NCBI GenBank assembly: GCA_017889585.1 | Contig: JAGFZX010000019.1 | Location: 1-58,398 of the forward strand | Length of the DNA: 58,398 nucleotides | From: Bacillota bacterium | GTDB lineage: Bacteria > Bacillota > Negativicutes > DSM-13327 | Reading direction: 5' to 3' | Shown: piece after piece, positions 17,847 through 25,895 of the stretch | Position numbering within the stretch: the stretch's first letter is position 1 | How the letters are laid out: every line of letters starts with the position of its first letter | Program-made: the position numbers and the translations under genes | Notes under the pieces: model-generated | The model's database searches: none | What the model was told of the DNA's origin: nothing | Seen by the model: only the letters and a program-made list of their open reading frames with translations

Positions 17847-18846
17847 GCAATCCATTTTAACCCCATGGGAATTCCGTCCTGGGTCCTTATGGTGGTATTT
17901 AAGTTCTCTATATTTCGGCTAAAGTGATCGGCACTGAAAAATATCTTTATCGGCAATTTATTACGTTCGGCTTGTAAATAATTACTATTTATTGTAATTA
18001 TTTATCATAAAACACAAAATCCTGAGAACTCATATAAATTCGCAGGATTAATACTATTATTCCATGGTTTCTTCCTAAAAACCCTTACAGACTCTTTTTT
18101 CACCATTACCAGTGTACGATTCCCCCCGATTAATCTTAAACCATATACTCAATGCACCCCACTATCTAATCATTCTTCGCTACCTACGCTCACTATCATC
18201 TGCTGCTATCGCAAAAGTCCTGTAGCTGTCAATTTTCAATTCATCATCTACTAAATTGTCAGGCCATGCCATTCTTACGCCATAATTAATACCGCCGTAA
18301 AAACGTATTGCTCAAACGTGCAAATAATATCCTTGGTGAAATCGTAGTTGAAGGGATCATTGATCAAATCACAGAAATGGCTAAGGATATTGGGATGCAT
18401 GTCCGTATGGTTTTCAACTGGAAGGCTAAAGAGCCAAATCCAACGATCAAAGCAATATATCTACAAATTTTACAATAAATTTCATTTTCCGTAATATAGA
18501 GAAGAACTCCTGGCAGCATTAATTAAGATAATATGGGATTTTTTAGGTATTTACAAATTAGCATTCTAAAAATAAAATTTAATAAGCTGAAAACGTCCTG
18601 CCCGTTAAACAAAATCAATATATCTATCTCTGTATTTCCATATGAACCTCCACGCCTGTATCTTCCTATTGATAAGCGTTAAGTAGGTTTCATCTTTTAG
18701 GGTGCAATATTTGCATGATTTGGCTTTGATCACTAAAATACCTCACAATACATTCTTCACCTTAATAACCTTTTCGCAACAAATTTCTTTCAGTTTTTCA
18801 TACATTTACCATTATAAATATACATTTATACAAAATATGTCGAACT
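17847..18846. other. 1-kb stretch without an intact gene; coding-like traces
   Basis: No intact gene is visible. Two traces look coding. On the minus strand at about 18170-18310 the frame reads FYGGINYGVRMAWPDNLVDD and then ELKIDSYRTFAIAADDSERR before a stop. On the plus strand at about 18310-18478 a frame reads ANNILGEIVVEGIIDQITEM, then AKDIGMHVRMVFNWKAKEPN, ending in a stop. Neither has a start signal and I recognise no family for either. An AATCCTG/CAGGATT hairpin lies at about 18016-18045. Confidence 0.4.
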
Positions 18847-18879
18847 ATAGTTTGAAAATAAACTTTATTTTCAAACTAT
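18847..18879. repeat. Perfect 33-base palindrome
   Basis: 16-base arms (18847-18862 and 18864-18879) are perfectly complementary around a single central base, so the real loop is a few bases. It is AT-rich and lies 15 bases from the terminator of the small secreted protein. It could be a second terminator stem or a protein-binding palindrome. Confidence 0.6.
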
Positions 18880-18893
18880 AAATAAAAAAGCAG

Positions 18894-18921
18894 CCGCCTC
18901 ACTCAATTAAGAGTAAGGCGG
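18894..18921 (-). terminator. Terminator of the small secreted protein gene
   Basis: CCGCCTCACTC pairs with GAGTAAGGCGG around AATTAA. On the minus strand the stem is followed by CTGCTTTTTTATTT, a good U-run. It lies 34 bases after the stop codon. Confidence 0.85.
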
Positions 18922-18954
18922 TTATGGCTAACAAAGCAATGATTAGTATGTAAT

Positions 18955-19269
18955 TTAGCTATTCGCTATAAGAGATAGCAATATTAATCCTCCAATAACC
19001 CTTACTGCTTCTCTATGGTGCGCCTTTTCATGTTCTTGTCGTTCATGCCATTCGCGTTCTTCCTCGTGCTCACGCCGTTGCATTTCTTTTTCATGGCGGT
19101 ATCTTTCTTCTTGTATTCGTTGATGCTGACCTTTATGGCAATTTCCATATTGTTGTTGATAATGTTGGTCGTCATGTCTTGGTGATGCTTCTATTGCAGA
19201 TACACCTATACCTAATTGCACGATACCTAACATTGAATATATGATTACTTTTTTAACAATGTTTTTCAT
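18955..19269 (-). CDS. Small His/Glu/Arg-rich exported or membrane protein
   Basis: A 104-residue protein. The N-terminus (MKNIVKKVIIYSMLGIVQLG, ending in IEAS) looks like a signal peptide or anchor. The middle (about residues 30-85) is a very charged helix rich in H, E, R and Q. The C-terminus (VRVIGGLILLSLIANS) is a short hydrophobic segment. The start at 19269 is chosen for GGAGG 8 bases upstream; the GTG reading to 19284 would overlap that site. Many histidines suggest possible metal binding at the cell envelope, but no family was recognised. It has its own terminator and stands alone among IS fossils. Confidence 0.7.
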   Translation of the reverse strand: MKNIVKKVIIYSMLGIVQLGIGVSAIEASPRHDDQHYQQQYGNCHKGQHQRIQEERYRHEKEMQRREHEEEREWHERQEHEKAHHREAVRVIGGLILLSLIANS

Positions 19270-19352
19270 GGGAGATTCCTCCACCTTTTTTAATTTTAAT
19301 TATAATCTGGAAATGTGACAAAATTATGACTAAATAGTAATTTTTACTATAA

Positions 19353-19489
19353 GTTTAAAAATAAAATATCTGAATAACATTATTGAGCAAGATCATCGAT
19401 TTATTAAAAGAAAGATCAAGCCATTGCTTAGACTTGGTAGTTTTGAAACTGTCGAGAAAACAACTTGCGCAATATACCTTTATTTGTAA
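19353..19489 (+). pseudogene. IS6-family transposase fragment, plus strand (left half of an older copy)
   Basis: The plus strand reads KIKYLNNIIEQDHRFIKRKI, then KPLLRLGSFETVEKTTCA, matching the C-terminal catalytic part of the intact transposase including the Glu of EQDH, and then diverges near 19470. The matching continuation (QVEEIQCVL) reappears at 20645 on the same strand. The pair therefore looks like one old plus-strand copy interrupted by a later insertion. Confidence 0.8.
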
Positions 19490-19563
19490 AATATATGGTT
19501 TAAATAAATAGAAAATCACCCGGCTACTGATTATGAACCAGTTTGACAGGTGATTATAAATTC

Positions 19564-20396
19564 GGTTGTGGTGCAACTACTCAACAAAATTCCAATAAGT
19601 ATAAATCTATCACCAATCTGATGATTTTTTAAGCAACTACACCCATAATTTTGTTTATAAATTCAACCTCAGTAAGGACACATTGAATTTCTTCAACCTG
19701 TCCCTTGCTGACCATATGCATAAGTTCAATTCCGCAGATTGTTTTCTCAGCAGTTTCAAAACTATCAAATCCAAGCATTAGTTTGATCTTTCGTTTAATA
19801 AAACGATGATCCTGCTCAATAATATTGTTCAAGTACTTTATTTTTCGAAGCGTGGTTTTGACTGATAGGGTTCCACTATAAATCATTTCATGAATAGCAA
19901 CTTCTGTTGCAGCGTACTTGTCAGTTGTTATTACTCTTGGTTGCTGATTATGTATGGCTTTTAAAGCCTTTTTGAAGAAATTTTTCGCGGCATCTTTATC
20001 ACGATGTTCAGATACAAAAAAGTCTATCGTTTTTCCTTCAGAATCAACTGCACGATATAAATAGGCATTTTTACCCTTGATTTTCAAGTATGTCTCATCC
20101 ATCCGCCATGAATCATTGGTCGACTTAAGGTGTTTTCGTACTCTTTCATCAATTATGGGAGAGTATTGATGAACCCATCTCATAATTGTTGTGTGTGTAA
20201 GGTTCAAACCTCGCTCTTGCATCATCTCAACAAGCATTCTGTAACTGAGTGGATATTTAAGATACCAACGAACGCACAATAATATAATTTCAGATTCAAA
20301 ATGCTTATATTTAAATAAATGCTGTGACATACTCTTTACCCCATTCTTCAAATTTACGGTAAGATTATATCACAGCTATATTTTTGCACCAGAACC
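19564..20396 (-). mobile_element. Intact IS6-family (IS240-like) insertion sequence
   Basis: An 833-base element bounded by GGTTGTGGTGCAA (19564-19576) and its near-perfect inverted copy TTGCACCAGAACC (20384-20396), with one mismatch in 13. It encodes one complete transposase. The flanking octamers ATAAATTC and ACGCTTTG do not match, so no target duplication remains, which happens after IS6 cointegrate resolution or later rearrangement. It lies inside the remains of an older copy of the same family. Confidence 0.85.
19629..20330 (-). CDS. IS6-family DDE transposase
   Basis: A 233-residue transposase with an N-terminal helix-turn-helix (LSYRMLVEMMQERGLNLTHT, then TIMRWVHQYSP) and a DDE catalytic domain with all three acids: D in WRMDETY, D in TTDKYAA and E in EQDHRF. 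This is the normal length for the IS6/IS26/IS240 family, which moves by replicative cointegrate formation. The ATG at 20330 has GGGG upstream; a TTG at 20351 is also open. It is the only complete copy in the window, and the three fossils nearby are probably relatives. Confidence 0.93.
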   Translation of the reverse strand: MSQHLFKYKHFESEIILLCVRWYLKYPLSYRMLVEMMQERGLNLTHTTIMRWVHQYSPIIDERVRKHLKSTNDSWRMDETYLKIKGKNAYLYRAVDSEGKTIDFFVSEHRDKDAAKNFFKKALKAIHNQQPRVITTDKYAATEVAIHEMIYSGTLSVKTTLRKIKYLNNIIEQDHRFIKRKIKLMLGFDSFETAEKTICGIELMHMVSKGQVEEIQCVLTEVEFINKIMGVVA

Positions 20397-20644
20397 ACGC
20401 TTTGAACTGCGACCCTGCTGCCTTCCAACTTTCTTACTGTCGTAGACATCGTTCCATGATAATGCATCTAAATTCCACCTCCCAAAATTACCAATACAAA
20501 TATGTCCGAAATTACACGTGAAATTGTTTATCGGCCAATGGGATACGTTTAGAAAAACATTCTCGCTTGTAGTAATATTTTACCATTTGTCACACCCTGT
20601 TTCAAGTAAATCAATCATTCAGGTTAAGGGAAAGGAATGGTCAT

Positions 20645-20794
20645 AATAATGAATATGATCATGAAGGAGCAGGTTGAAGAAATTCAATGTGTCCTTTCTC
20701 GTTGAATTTATAAACAAATTTATGGGTATCGCAGGTTAATATTCTGGTGCGATATGGAGTAATTTTTGGATTGGTGAAAATTTTGCACCAGAAT
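20645..20794 (+). pseudogene. IS6-family transposase tail and terminal repeat (right half of an older copy)
   Basis: The plus-strand sequence around EQVEEIQCVL matches the C-terminal end of the intact transposase (GQVEEIQCVLTEVEFINKIM), with a stop and frameshifts after it. The region ends in TTTTGCACCAGAAT (about 20781-20794), an IS end. It begins at the transposase position where the fragment at 19353-19489 breaks off. An inverted ATTCTGGTGC also occurs at 20740-20749. The gap 20397-20644 between this and the intact IS shows no gene. Confidence 0.75.
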
Positions 20795-20892
20795 ACTCAA
20801 AATCATTAAGCTATTATTTAAAGATAGCCCACGCAAATTCTTTTAGGTTTTTGTTGATGCGGTTCTTGATTTTGATTTTTTCATATAGGAAA

Positions 20893-20940
20893 AAGTAGGT
20901 TATTGAGTATTCATTAATGCGAATACTCAATAACCTACTT
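20893..20940 (-). terminator. Strong 20-base-stem hairpin with minus-strand T-run
   Basis: Perfect 20-base arms (20893-20912 and 20921-20940) with an 8-base loop; on the minus strand TTTTTCC follows. It is a back-up terminator or an IS-derived transcription block downstream of the cobalamin operon. Confidence 0.75.
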
Positions 20941-20971
20941 TACTATGTAAAAGGAAGTATAAACTTGCCAA

Positions 20972-21013
20972 ATAAAAAAAGAAGCATAACATTGCCATAG
21001 TGGCAAGATTATG
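20972..21013 (-). terminator. Intrinsic terminator downstream of the cobalamin operon
   Basis: CATAAC-A-TTGCCA (20985-20997) pairs with TGGCAA-GA-TTATG (21001-21013). On the minus strand it is followed by CTTCTTTTTTTATTT. It is the first strong terminator after the last cob gene (stop at 21255) and also lies 45 bases after the tRNA/tmRNA-like 3' end at 21056. Confidence 0.85.
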
Positions 21014-21055
21014 TTCTCTGTAACAAAAAGTCGCACAAACATTTTATTTAAATGT

Positions 21056-21076
21056 TGGAGGCGAGGAGAGTCGAAC
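21056..21076 (-). other. Orphan tRNA/tmRNA 3'-end-like sequence
   Basis: On the minus strand this reads GTTCGACTCTCCTCGCCTCCA, which looks like the T-loop and acceptor 3' strand of a tmRNA or tRNA. The matching 5' acceptor strand and T-stem are absent upstream, so it is not a complete RNA gene. Such partial 3' ends are typical left-behind attachment sites of integrative elements. Next to it, 21077-21240 holds two more hairpins (21140-21151 with 21163-21174, and 21183-21191 with 21219-21227) but no gene. Confidence 0.4.
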
Positions 21077-21254
21077 GGGTAAAACCTAAGCTCCAGTTTA
21101 ATCACATATTACCCAGTTCAATAATTTATTACTGATACATTTGACCATGTCCTCAGACAGTAGACATGGTCAAATTAACTATAATTGGACTGGTAACTCA
21201 GTTCAGACAGTTATTACGAGTCCAATTATTTATTACGCTTCGACAAGTGTTTCT

Positions 21255-21872
21255 TTACCGTAAGGTATTCGTTAAATGATGCACGTCATTCACCAATGAT
21301 ACCATTACTTTATCATCATAGTATTCCAGCATATTAATCGCCGTATTATCTTGTTTAATATTCCACATATGATTTAAATGAATATTAAGAACTGCACATA
21401 GCAATGTGCGGATTGTTCCGCCGTGAGAGACGACAACAATTGTTTGATTGGAATGCTTTGCAACTAATTCTGCCAGGGCGCTCGTAGCTCGTTCTTTGAC
21501 TTCGCGAAAGGTTTCGCCGCCTGGTATTATAATTTCATCTGGATGAGTAAAGAGTTTAGACATTGATTCTGTCCATTGGCTATTAATGCCTTCAAATGTT
21601 AAGCCTTCCCATTCACCAAAATTAATCTCTCGCAATCCAGGTATGGTGGTCACTGGCAGATTATGCTCTTTTGCAATACATTCAGCCGTTTTTAAAGCGC
21701 GACTTAAATCACTCGCATAGATTGCGGAAATGTCTTCACCAGCCAATCGCTTAGCTGCCAGCATGGCCTGCTCTACACCCTTTTCCGTTAATGCCACATC
21801 ACAATGGCCTTGATATTTCATTTCTAAATTCCATAGTGTTTGACCATGGCGTACTAAAATTACTTTTGTCAT
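21255..21872 (-). CDS. cobC: Histidine phosphatase, probable alpha-ribazole phosphatase
   Basis: A 205-residue histidine-phosphatase (phosphoglycerate mutase-like) protein. The phospho-accepting RHG is in LVRHGQTLWN, the second catalytic His is in VVSHGGTIR, and the conserved Arg and Glu lie in SDLSRALKTAE and LREINFGEWEG. As the last gene of the cobalamin operon, overlapping the end of cobD by 4 bases, it most likely removes the phosphate from alpha-ribazole phosphate or adenosylcobalamin phosphate. The family is broad, so the substrate is read from context. Confidence 0.85.
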   Translation of the reverse strand: MTKVILVRHGQTLWNLEMKYQGHCDVALTEKGVEQAMLAAKRLAGEDISAIYASDLSRALKTAECIAKEHNLPVTTIPGLREINFGEWEGLTFEGINSQWTESMSKLFTHPDEIIIPGGETFREVKERATSALAELVAKHSNQTIVVVSHGGTIRTLLCAVLNIHLNHMWNIKQDNTAINMLEYYDDKVMVSLVNDVHHLTNTLR

Positions 21873-22969
21873 TTTATCTCACCTATAACCTTTTTTAATG
21901 TCTCAACTAAAATACTATTTTGCTCGGGACGTTTTACTGCTATGCGAATATATTCAGATGATAATCCTGGATAATTACTACAGTCCCGAATTAAAATATT
22001 ATGGGATGCCATAGCCTGCCGTAACTCCTCCCCAGTCATATTGATATCCTTAATATTAATTAAAATAAAATTAACTGATGGTAGATATGGTTTTAAACCA
22101 GGTATGGATAGCAGACTATGATATAAGTCCATTTTAACTTTACCAATAAATTCCTTACTCATGTGTTGATAAGCATAGTCGTTTAAGGCAGCCACACCAG
22201 CATTTTGCGCTAATGTATTCACATTCCAAGGATCTTTGCCACTATGGAGTTGATTGGTTAACTCAGGATTGGCTAAGGCAAAACCGAGTCTTAAACCTGG
22301 AATGGCATAAAATTTGGTTAATGAATGTAAAATAATTAAATTAGTATACTGGGCTAGCAATTGCCTGCAAGTATATGAACCATCATTCGGCAAAAAATCA
22401 ATAAATGATTCATCAACCACGACATAAGTATTATAGGCAATAGCCGCAATTAACAGTTCCAGGATTTGTACATTATTGAGTAATGTACCTGTTGGATTAT
22501 TCGGATTACAAATAAATACTATGTCTATAGTAGCTAATTGCTCCGTCAACGTTTTAATATCAATGGTAAAGTTATCATCAGCATGTAAATACAAGTATTC
22601 AATTGTTGCACCACTAGCCCGCGCAGCCGCTTCATATTCACTAAAGGTTGGTGCAGTGACCAATACACGCTTTGGTTTTAGTATATGACATAAGATATAC
22701 ATAAGTTCCACAGCACCATTGCCAAGGGTTATCAGTTCGTCCTTAACATGATAATACTGACTTATTGCCTGCTTTAAGTCATGGCCATGAGCATCAGGAT
22801 AGTGAATAATCGACTCTAAGGATGCATATAATGTTTGACGAATATTGTCGGAAAGACCGAGGGGATTAATATTAGCACTGAAATCTATTATCTCACTTAA
22901 CTCTCCACCTGTTTGCCTTATAGCAGCATATAAATTACCGCCATGTGTAGCAACATTATCTCCATTCAT
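21869..22969 (-). CDS. cobD: L-threonine-O-3-phosphate decarboxylase
   Basis: A 366-residue fold-type I PLP enzyme (histidinol-phosphate aminotransferase relative). It makes (R)-1-aminopropan-2-ol phosphate, the linker of the B12 nucleotide loop. It shows DFSANINPLG, the NPNNPTG motif and the Schiff-base Lys in LHSLTKFYAIPGLRLG. The start at 22969 (ATG, AAGGTG upstream) is preferred to the GTG at 22978. It overlaps the pduX-like kinase by 14 bases; the kinase makes its substrate, threonine phosphate, so the two steps are consecutive. Confidence 0.93.
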   Translation of the reverse strand: MNGDNVATHGGNLYAAIRQTGGELSEIIDFSANINPLGLSDNIRQTLYASLESIIHYPDAHGHDLKQAISQYYHVKDELITLGNGAVELMYILCHILKPKRVLVTAPTFSEYEAAARASGATIEYLYLHADDNFTIDIKTLTEQLATIDIVFICNPNNPTGTLLNNVQILELLIAAIAYNTYVVVDESFIDFLPNDGSYTCRQLLAQYTNLIILHSLTKFYAIPGLRLGFALANPELTNQLHSGKDPWNVNTLAQNAGVAALNDYAYQHMSKEFIGKVKMDLYHSLLSIPGLKPYLPSVNFILINIKDINMTGEELRQAMASHNILIRDCSNYPGLSSEYIRIAVKRPEQNSILVETLKKVIGEIK

Positions 22970-23843
22970 TACAATCACCTTCTTGTTTCATTAGCCCGCC
23001 TGAAATAAACTGCACGGTACGCAAATAATTAACACCAATACAACATTTGCTTATTTCCTCTATACAGGGAGGACAGTTCGGTAGTTTATTGAGAGGGAAT
23101 AGTACGCCTACGACTGTACCGCTATGGGCAATATTTACGCCAACAGCTCCCCAGGAAAGACTGATAGCAATAATTTCTTCTAAGTGAGGTTTGAATAAAA
23201 TCTTTTGATTGGCCAGGGCACTAATGGTAGCTCCTTTACCAATCAGGGAGATATCTTTTGTAGCAAGTCCTTTGCTTATTAAATTCACGGCCTGGCGCAC
23301 TTGATATTCATTAGCCTCATTTAGCTTTTTCAAATCATGACGGTTATTAAAATGTAATGTATCAATCTCCCCGCCCACATCAAATATTGCAATATACATG
23401 GGAATAGCATTTCCTAAATATTGGCGAAGGGAGCCATGGACATGATCAAATAATACGATACCAGGATAGAAGATCCCATCAGTAGGTTCGATTGACAAGG
23501 CAATATCGGCGATTTCATCAGGGGATAATAGCTTACCAGCACTTAAGGCAATGCTTTGGCAAGTAGCACTAATATCTGCGCTACTTGAAGCCATCCCCTT
23601 GCCTAATGGCAAGTCAGACTTAACATTTACATGGAAGGAACTTTCCACTATTTTCAAATATTGTATTGTTTTATCAATGGCAGTTAGCACTTTACTACCT
23701 AAACGCAGGGGTGTAAATTCATCTGTTCTTACTGTTACTTCTGAATATACATCGATAGGACAAGTAATCAAAAAATTTTTCCCGTCAATTGTGCCTTGTG
23801 CGAGTTCTCCACATGAACCAGGGGCTTTGACAGTTACCTTCAT
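22956..23843 (-). CDS. pduX: L-threonine kinase, PduX type (GHMP family)
   Basis: A 295-residue GHMP kinase. The ATP-binding glycine-serine loop is LPLGKGMASSSAD, and the N-terminus reads VTVKAPGSCGELAQGTIDG, typical of PduX. It phosphorylates L-threonine for the aminopropanol arm of cobalamin and feeds CobD, the next gene. The start at 23843 has GGAG 9 bases upstream; a TTG reading to 23858 would begin inside that site. The C-terminal part has several cysteines (CPPC, CC) of unknown meaning. Confidence 0.9.
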   Translation of the reverse strand: MKVTVKAPGSCGELAQGTIDGKNFLITCPIDVYSEVTVRTDEFTPLRLGSKVLTAIDKTIQYLKIVESSFHVNVKSDLPLGKGMASSSADISATCQSIALSAGKLLSPDEIADIALSIEPTDGIFYPGIVLFDHVHGSLRQYLGNAIPMYIAIFDVGGEIDTLHFNNRHDLKKLNEANEYQVRQAVNLISKGLATKDISLIGKGATISALANQKILFKPHLEEIIAISLSWGAVGVNIAHSGTVVGVLFPLNKLPNCPPCIEEISKCCIGVNYLRTVQFISGGLMKQEGDCNEWR

Positions 23844-23946
23844 ACAAATATTCTCCAAAATCTATGTATCCTGTTTAAAGTTCACTATATCCTCAGAGAT
23901 ATTGTTTGTCAATAAGCAAGTACAGGTTATTCCAAGTAGTTTATTC

Positions 23947-24693
23947 TTAAAATAAGAAGACAAATAAGACTAGTATTTCGGCGAGTTCGCTAATCGCGCC
24001 ATAAATATCTCCAGTTAGACCACCCAATAAATTTGTAACAAAACGCGCAAACAGCATGGTACCAATGCTAACAATAGCGAGGCTTAGGATGGCTTGTTTA
24101 CCGACTGGGACGATCACCAGCAAAGTGAGTAATAACCCAATATATAAGGTATATTTATCAGCATATTGAGCAAAAGCTTTGCCAATACCATCAGGCCGAG
24201 CATAAGGAAAAGCAGTAATGCCCATGACCATGGCAAATCGCCCCAACACTGGCATAATGAGTAAAGCAGCTGGTAGGGCTAGTGGTGATATATCCATAAT
24301 AAGTGACCATTTCAAAATAATCAGTAGCACAAAAGCTATAACGCCATTGGCCCCTACTCGGCTATCTTTCATGATTTCTAGCATTCGTTCTCGGGGACGA
24401 CCCGAAAATATACCATCCATCATATCCATTAGACCATCACAGTGCAATCCGCCAGTCAGGATAATATTGGCAACGATCAGCAAAGTTGTTAATAAATGAG
24501 GTGGCATATAAAACCCCATAGATGGCAAATACTCGGCAAATAAATGATTTATCATGACCAAGACTATACCAAGTATCCCACCTATTAGTGGAAAAAATTT
24601 TACGCTGCGTCCAAAACTTTCAGGCGACCATTCAGATTGCTTGGATATATGAATACGTGTTAAAAATTGCAGTCCAGTTATAAAATGTTTCAT
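23947..24693 (-). CDS. cobS: Cobalamin synthase (adenosylcobinamide-GDP ribazoletransferase)
   Basis: A 248-residue membrane protein with about six hydrophobic segments. It joins alpha-ribazole to adenosylcobinamide-GDP in the last step of coenzyme assembly. Conserved features are FLTRIHI near the N-terminus, GGLHCDGLMDMMDGIFSGR with the metal-binding acidic residues, and KDSRVGANGVIA. GAAGGAG precedes the ATG. It is separated from cbiB by a repeat-rich gap and followed 103 bases later by the pduX-like gene. Confidence 0.94.
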   Translation of the reverse strand: MKHFITGLQFLTRIHISKQSEWSPESFGRSVKFFPLIGGILGIVLVMINHLFAEYLPSMGFYMPPHLLTTLLIVANIILTGGLHCDGLMDMMDGIFSGRPRERMLEIMKDSRVGANGVIAFVLLIILKWSLIMDISPLALPAALLIMPVLGRFAMVMGITAFPYARPDGIGKAFAQYADKYTLYIGLLLTLLVIVPVGKQAILSLAIVSIGTMLFARFVTNLLGGLTGDIYGAISELAEILVLFVFLF

Positions 24694-24731
24694 TATTCTC
24701 CTTCTACGCTACGCGCTCTTTTAAAACTCTC

Positions 24732-24907
24732 CTCTGTGTCCTCTGCGGTAAAAAAATGTTCTAAAAATAAGAAGGATTTACCGCAGAGGCGCAGAGAAAA
24801 AACCACGTTAAACACAAAGGTCACAAAGAAGCGCAAAGGACACAAAGATTTTTTTATAACATCTTCTTTGTATTCTTTGTGACCGTGTAGCGGCTTTGTA
24901 TCTTTGT
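24732..24907. repeat. Intergenic double-hairpin repeat in the cob operon
   Basis: Two long imperfect inverted repeats lie between cbiB and cobS. CTCTGTGTCCTCTGCGGTAAA pairs with the region 24777-24796 (TTTACCGCAGAGG). A purine-rich block of CACAAAGG-like units (24810-24848) pairs with its pyrimidine-rich complement (24862-24907). Sequences of this CACAAAG/CGCAGAG type recur as dispersed intergenic repeats in several bacterial groups. Within this transcript it would form stable structure without a T-run. Confidence 0.75.
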
Positions 24908-24941
24908 ATTAAAATAGGGTTTTCCATTTGTTTTATAAAAC

Positions 24942-25895
24942 TTATACTTTGAAATGCCATAAAAAGATGGTGATAGCAATTACAAACAAGATCGTTGCTG
25001 TATACATCATCTGAATGGTTTGTTTTATATGGATCGGTGCCAGCTCAGTCGATGCTTCACCCATGTACGCCCTTTGGGAGGCCACACCACCATAATAATT
25101 TAAACCACCCAAACGAATACTTAAAGCGCCAGCTACCCCTGCTTCCGCGAAACCACTATTAGGGCTAGGATGTTTGGCGGCATCTCGCCAAATGGCAGTC
25201 ATTGTGCCATACACATTAAAACGTAAAATAATAGCCGTGAGCACTAGGAGTATTCCCGTTAAACGGGCCGGAATATAGTTAAATACATCATCAACTCGGG
25301 CCGCAAACATTCCGAAATCCCTATATTTATCATTCTTATAGCCAACCATAGAATCTAAAGTATTAACTGCTCGATATAAAAAGGCCAGTGGCACACCACC
25401 AATGACAAAATAAAATAGCGGTGAGATAATGCCGTCCACAATATTTTCGGCGATGGTCTCTACTGTCCCTCTTGTCACTTCAGCAACATCAAGCTGATCG
25501 GTATCACGTCCTACAATCCAGCCAACCTTATGACGGGCCTCTGCTAAATCTCCAGTTAGCAGATAATTGTGAATTTCATGACCGGCTTTAGCCAAGCTAT
25601 CTGGTGCAATTGTGAAGCTTAGCAGCAGAGCACCGCCAATAAATTGAGCCCAAGGATGAATACTCGTCAAAAGCTGCATGATCCACCACACAAAACCATA
25701 GGTTGTACCTAATACTAAGATGACTAGCAGTGCTCCAGTTAGATTTTTTAGTATACGAGAATACTGTGTATTTAATAACCGTCCTTCTAAAAATGCAATC
25801 AAATTACCAATCATTACAACAGGGTGAATACTAGAACGTGGATCACCAATCAAACGGTCAAATATGATAGCCAATAGCGGTAAATATGTTTCCAC
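24942..25895 (-). CDS. cbiB: Adenosylcobinamide-phosphate synthase
   Basis: A 317-residue membrane protein that attaches aminopropanol (phosphate) to adenosylcobyric acid. Family marks include DRLIGDPRSSIHPVVMIG near the N-terminus, VGRDTDQLDVAEVTRGTVET, NIVDGIISPLFY and NTLDSMVGYKNDKYRDFG. The start is a GTG that overlaps the cobQ stop codon (TAGTG), so translation is coupled. Length is normal. Confidence 0.95.
   Translation of the reverse strand: METYLPLLAIIFDRLIGDPRSSIHPVVMIGNLIAFLEGRLLNTQYSRILKNLTGALLVILVLGTTYGFVWWIMQLLTSIHPWAQFIGGALLLSFTIAPDSLAKAGHEIHNYLLTGDLAEARHKVGWIVGRDTDQLDVAEVTRGTVETIAENIVDGIISPLFYFVIGGVPLAFLYRAVNTLDSMVGYKNDKYRDFGMFAARVDDVFNYIPARLTGILLVLTAIILRFNVYGTMTAIWRDAAKHPSPNSGFAEAGVAGALSIRLGGLNYYGGVASQRAYMGEASTELAPIHIKQTIQMMYTATILFVIAITIFLWHFKV

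Noticed and set aside
19355..19576. Minus-strand ORF of 73 codons
   Set aside because: It is the antisense of the plus-strand transposase fragment, whose protein trace is clear.
19556..20404. Target-site duplication around the intact IS
   Set aside because: The flanking 8-base sequences differ.
21056..21250. A complete tRNA or tmRNA gene
   Set aside because: Only the 3' strand pattern is present. The 5' acceptor strand, D-arm and a paired T-stem are missing.
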